Below, piece by piece: positions 63,043-64,000 of a stretch of 64,000 nucleotides of DNA (its first letter is position 1; every line of letters begins with the position of its first letter). The DNA comes from Micromonospora sp. RHAY321. GTDB lineage: Bacteria > Actinomycetota > Actinomycetes > Mycobacteriales > Micromonosporaceae. The notes under the pieces were generated by a model, which worked only from the letters and a program-made list of their open reading frames with translations, had not been told where the DNA came from and did no database searches. The stretch covers positions 186,001-250,000 of the forward strand of contig NZ_JAMHIW010000002.1 in NCBI RefSeq assembly GCF_023896955.1, written 5' to 3'. The position numbers and the translations under genes are program-made.

Positions 63043-63053
63043 GTAACAGTTAC
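63043..63053. promoter_or_regulatory. Short palindrome, possible TetR operator
   Basis: GTAAC-A-GTTAC in the divergent gap between the TetR gene and the oxygenase gene. Placement suits a shared operator; short, so tentative. Confidence 0.4.
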
Positions 63054-63080
63054 CGGTCGTCACGTCAATATGGAGGAGCA

Positions 63081-63977
63081 ATGGAGGCGGCACCGGCGGA
63101 ATCCGAGCGGGCGGCGGTCGCCGAGCGCCTGCTCACGTCCTCACTGCGGACCAGCTACGACCCCACCGTCGAAATCGACTGGGACGCCCCGCACACGCCG
63201 GGCGCCTACTGGCTGCCACCGCACCGCAGCAGCCTCTACGGCACCGGGCTGTGGGAGCAGCTCGGCGAGGAGCAGCGCGTCGAGCTCACCAAGCACGAGG
63301 TGGCCAGCGCGGCCAGCGCCGGGCTGTGGTTCGAGACGATCCTCATGCAGATGCTGATCCGGGAGTACTACGACGCCGACCCGACCAGCGCGCAGGCCCA
63401 GTACGCGCTGACCGAGGTCGCCGACGAGTGCCGCCACTCCATCATGTTCGGCCGTCTGATCGAGGCGCTGGGCTGCCCCGTCTACCGCGCGAGCCCCAGG
63501 GACCACCTGCTCGGGCGCTTCCTCAAGGCCACCGCCAGGGGCCCGCGGATGTACGCCGCCATCCTCATCGCCGAGGAGATCCTCGACGCGTTCCAGCGCG
63601 AGATCATGGCCGACGAGTCCCTCCAGCCGCTCATCCGGATGGTCTCGCGCATCCACGTGGTGGAGGAGGCGCGACACGTCCGGTTCGCCCGCGAGGAGCT
63701 GGCCGCACAGGTCGCCGACGCCGGCCCGCTGGGCATGGCGTACGCCCGGCTGTTGATCGGCCGTGCCGCCAACACGATCGCCAACCGCCTGGTCCACCCG
63801 GACGCGTACGCGGCGGTCGGCATCCCGCCGGCCGTCGGCCGGGCCGCCGCCCGCGCCAACCCGCACTGGCGCGCCACCCTGCGCTGGTCCGCGGCGCGGG
63901 TGCACGCCCACCTCGCCGACGCCGGCCTTGTTGGCGGGCCGGGGCGCCTGCTGTGGGCCCGCTCGGGCCTGATCTGA
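63081..63977 (+). CDS. AurF-like di-iron oxygenase
   Basis: A 298-aa helical-bundle non-haem di-iron protein of the p-aminobenzoate N-oxygenase AurF family (PF11583). Metal-ligand motifs: KHEVASAASAGLWFE, EVADECRHSIMF (E-x-x-x-H), IAEEILDAFQRE, and EEARHVRFAREE (E-x-x-R-H). GGAGGAG lies 2 nt from the ATG at 63081. Divergent from the TetR operon. Substrate unknown: could oxidise amines or fatty acyl groups. Confidence 0.82.
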   Translation: MEAAPAESERAAVAERLLTSSLRTSYDPTVEIDWDAPHTPGAYWLPPHRSSLYGTGLWEQLGEEQRVELTKHEVASAASAGLWFETILMQMLIREYYDADPTSAQAQYALTEVADECRHSIMFGRLIEALGCPVYRASPRDHLLGRFLKATARGPRMYAAILIAEEILDAFQREIMADESLQPLIRMVSRIHVVEEARHVRFAREELAAQVADAGPLGMAYARLLIGRAANTIANRLVHPDAYAAVGIPPAVGRAAARANPHWRATLRWSAARVHAHLADAGLVGGPGRLLWARSGLI

Positions 63978-64000
63978 CCCGGCTTCACACCCCCCGACTG

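Overview
The window is GC-rich, gene-dense DNA (most genes use G or C at third codon positions). It carries GTG and TTG starts, ATGA/GTGA stop-start overlaps, Tat-exported hydrolases, a DUF5753 regulator with a DUF397 partner, and a DivIVA-like small protein. Together these suggest a filamentous actinomycete, most likely Micromonospora or a close relative (an inference from gene content). It is ordinary chromosomal accessory DNA: no phage, transposase, CRISPR array, rRNA or canonical tRNA gene was seen.

Layout. 1-1.8 kb: truncated GH27 alpha-galactosidase behind a ROK regulator with a likely leaderless promoter. 1.9-8.9 kb: SEC-C protein, exported phospholipase C, PhoD-like phosphatase, aldo/keto reductase. 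8.9-13.2 kb: a PD-(D/E)XK-like/DUF2075 helicase with a MazG pyrophosphohydrolase (possible defence pair), then a DUF397/DUF5753 pair and two small proteins. 13.3-27 kb: BNR-repeat exoprotein, sugar ABC operon, three exported or regulatory hydrolase loci. 27-34 kb: GH2 glycosidase with inserted discoidin domains behind twin LacI-type operators, NmrA/TetR divergon, MFS pump. 34.3-43.2 kb: oligopeptide ABC importer plus gamma-glutamyltransferase operon, with a GntR regulator sharing an operator-like motif. 43.2-48.2 kb: two-component system with membrane genes, VOC protein, lipoprotein.

48.3-50.5 kb is the most interesting part. A bacterial Ro60 orthologue (Rsr; TROVE plus vWA) lies just downstream of four tandem, co-oriented structured RNA elements. 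Each has a closed terminal stem and shared core sequences, and each carries a T-arm-like hairpin. One (50274-50428) is an almost textbook tRNA body in permuted order: T arm, 7-bp acceptor hairpin, D arm, with no anticodon loop. This is the architecture expected of YrlA-class Y RNAs. The four form two head-to-tail pairs, and each pair follows a matching promoter (TTGCCS-18 bp-TASGKT).

50.6-57.6 kb: selenocysteine formate dehydrogenase operon (in-frame UGA at 51137 with a GGUCU-loop SECIS), ending convergently against an oxalate/formate-type MFS transporter. 57.9-64 kb: DHA2 drug exporter with TetR; then a TetR-DUF4873-SDR-hydrolase operon in which a flavin monooxygenase has been reduced to a 26-codon remnant; and a divergent AurF-like di-iron oxygenase.
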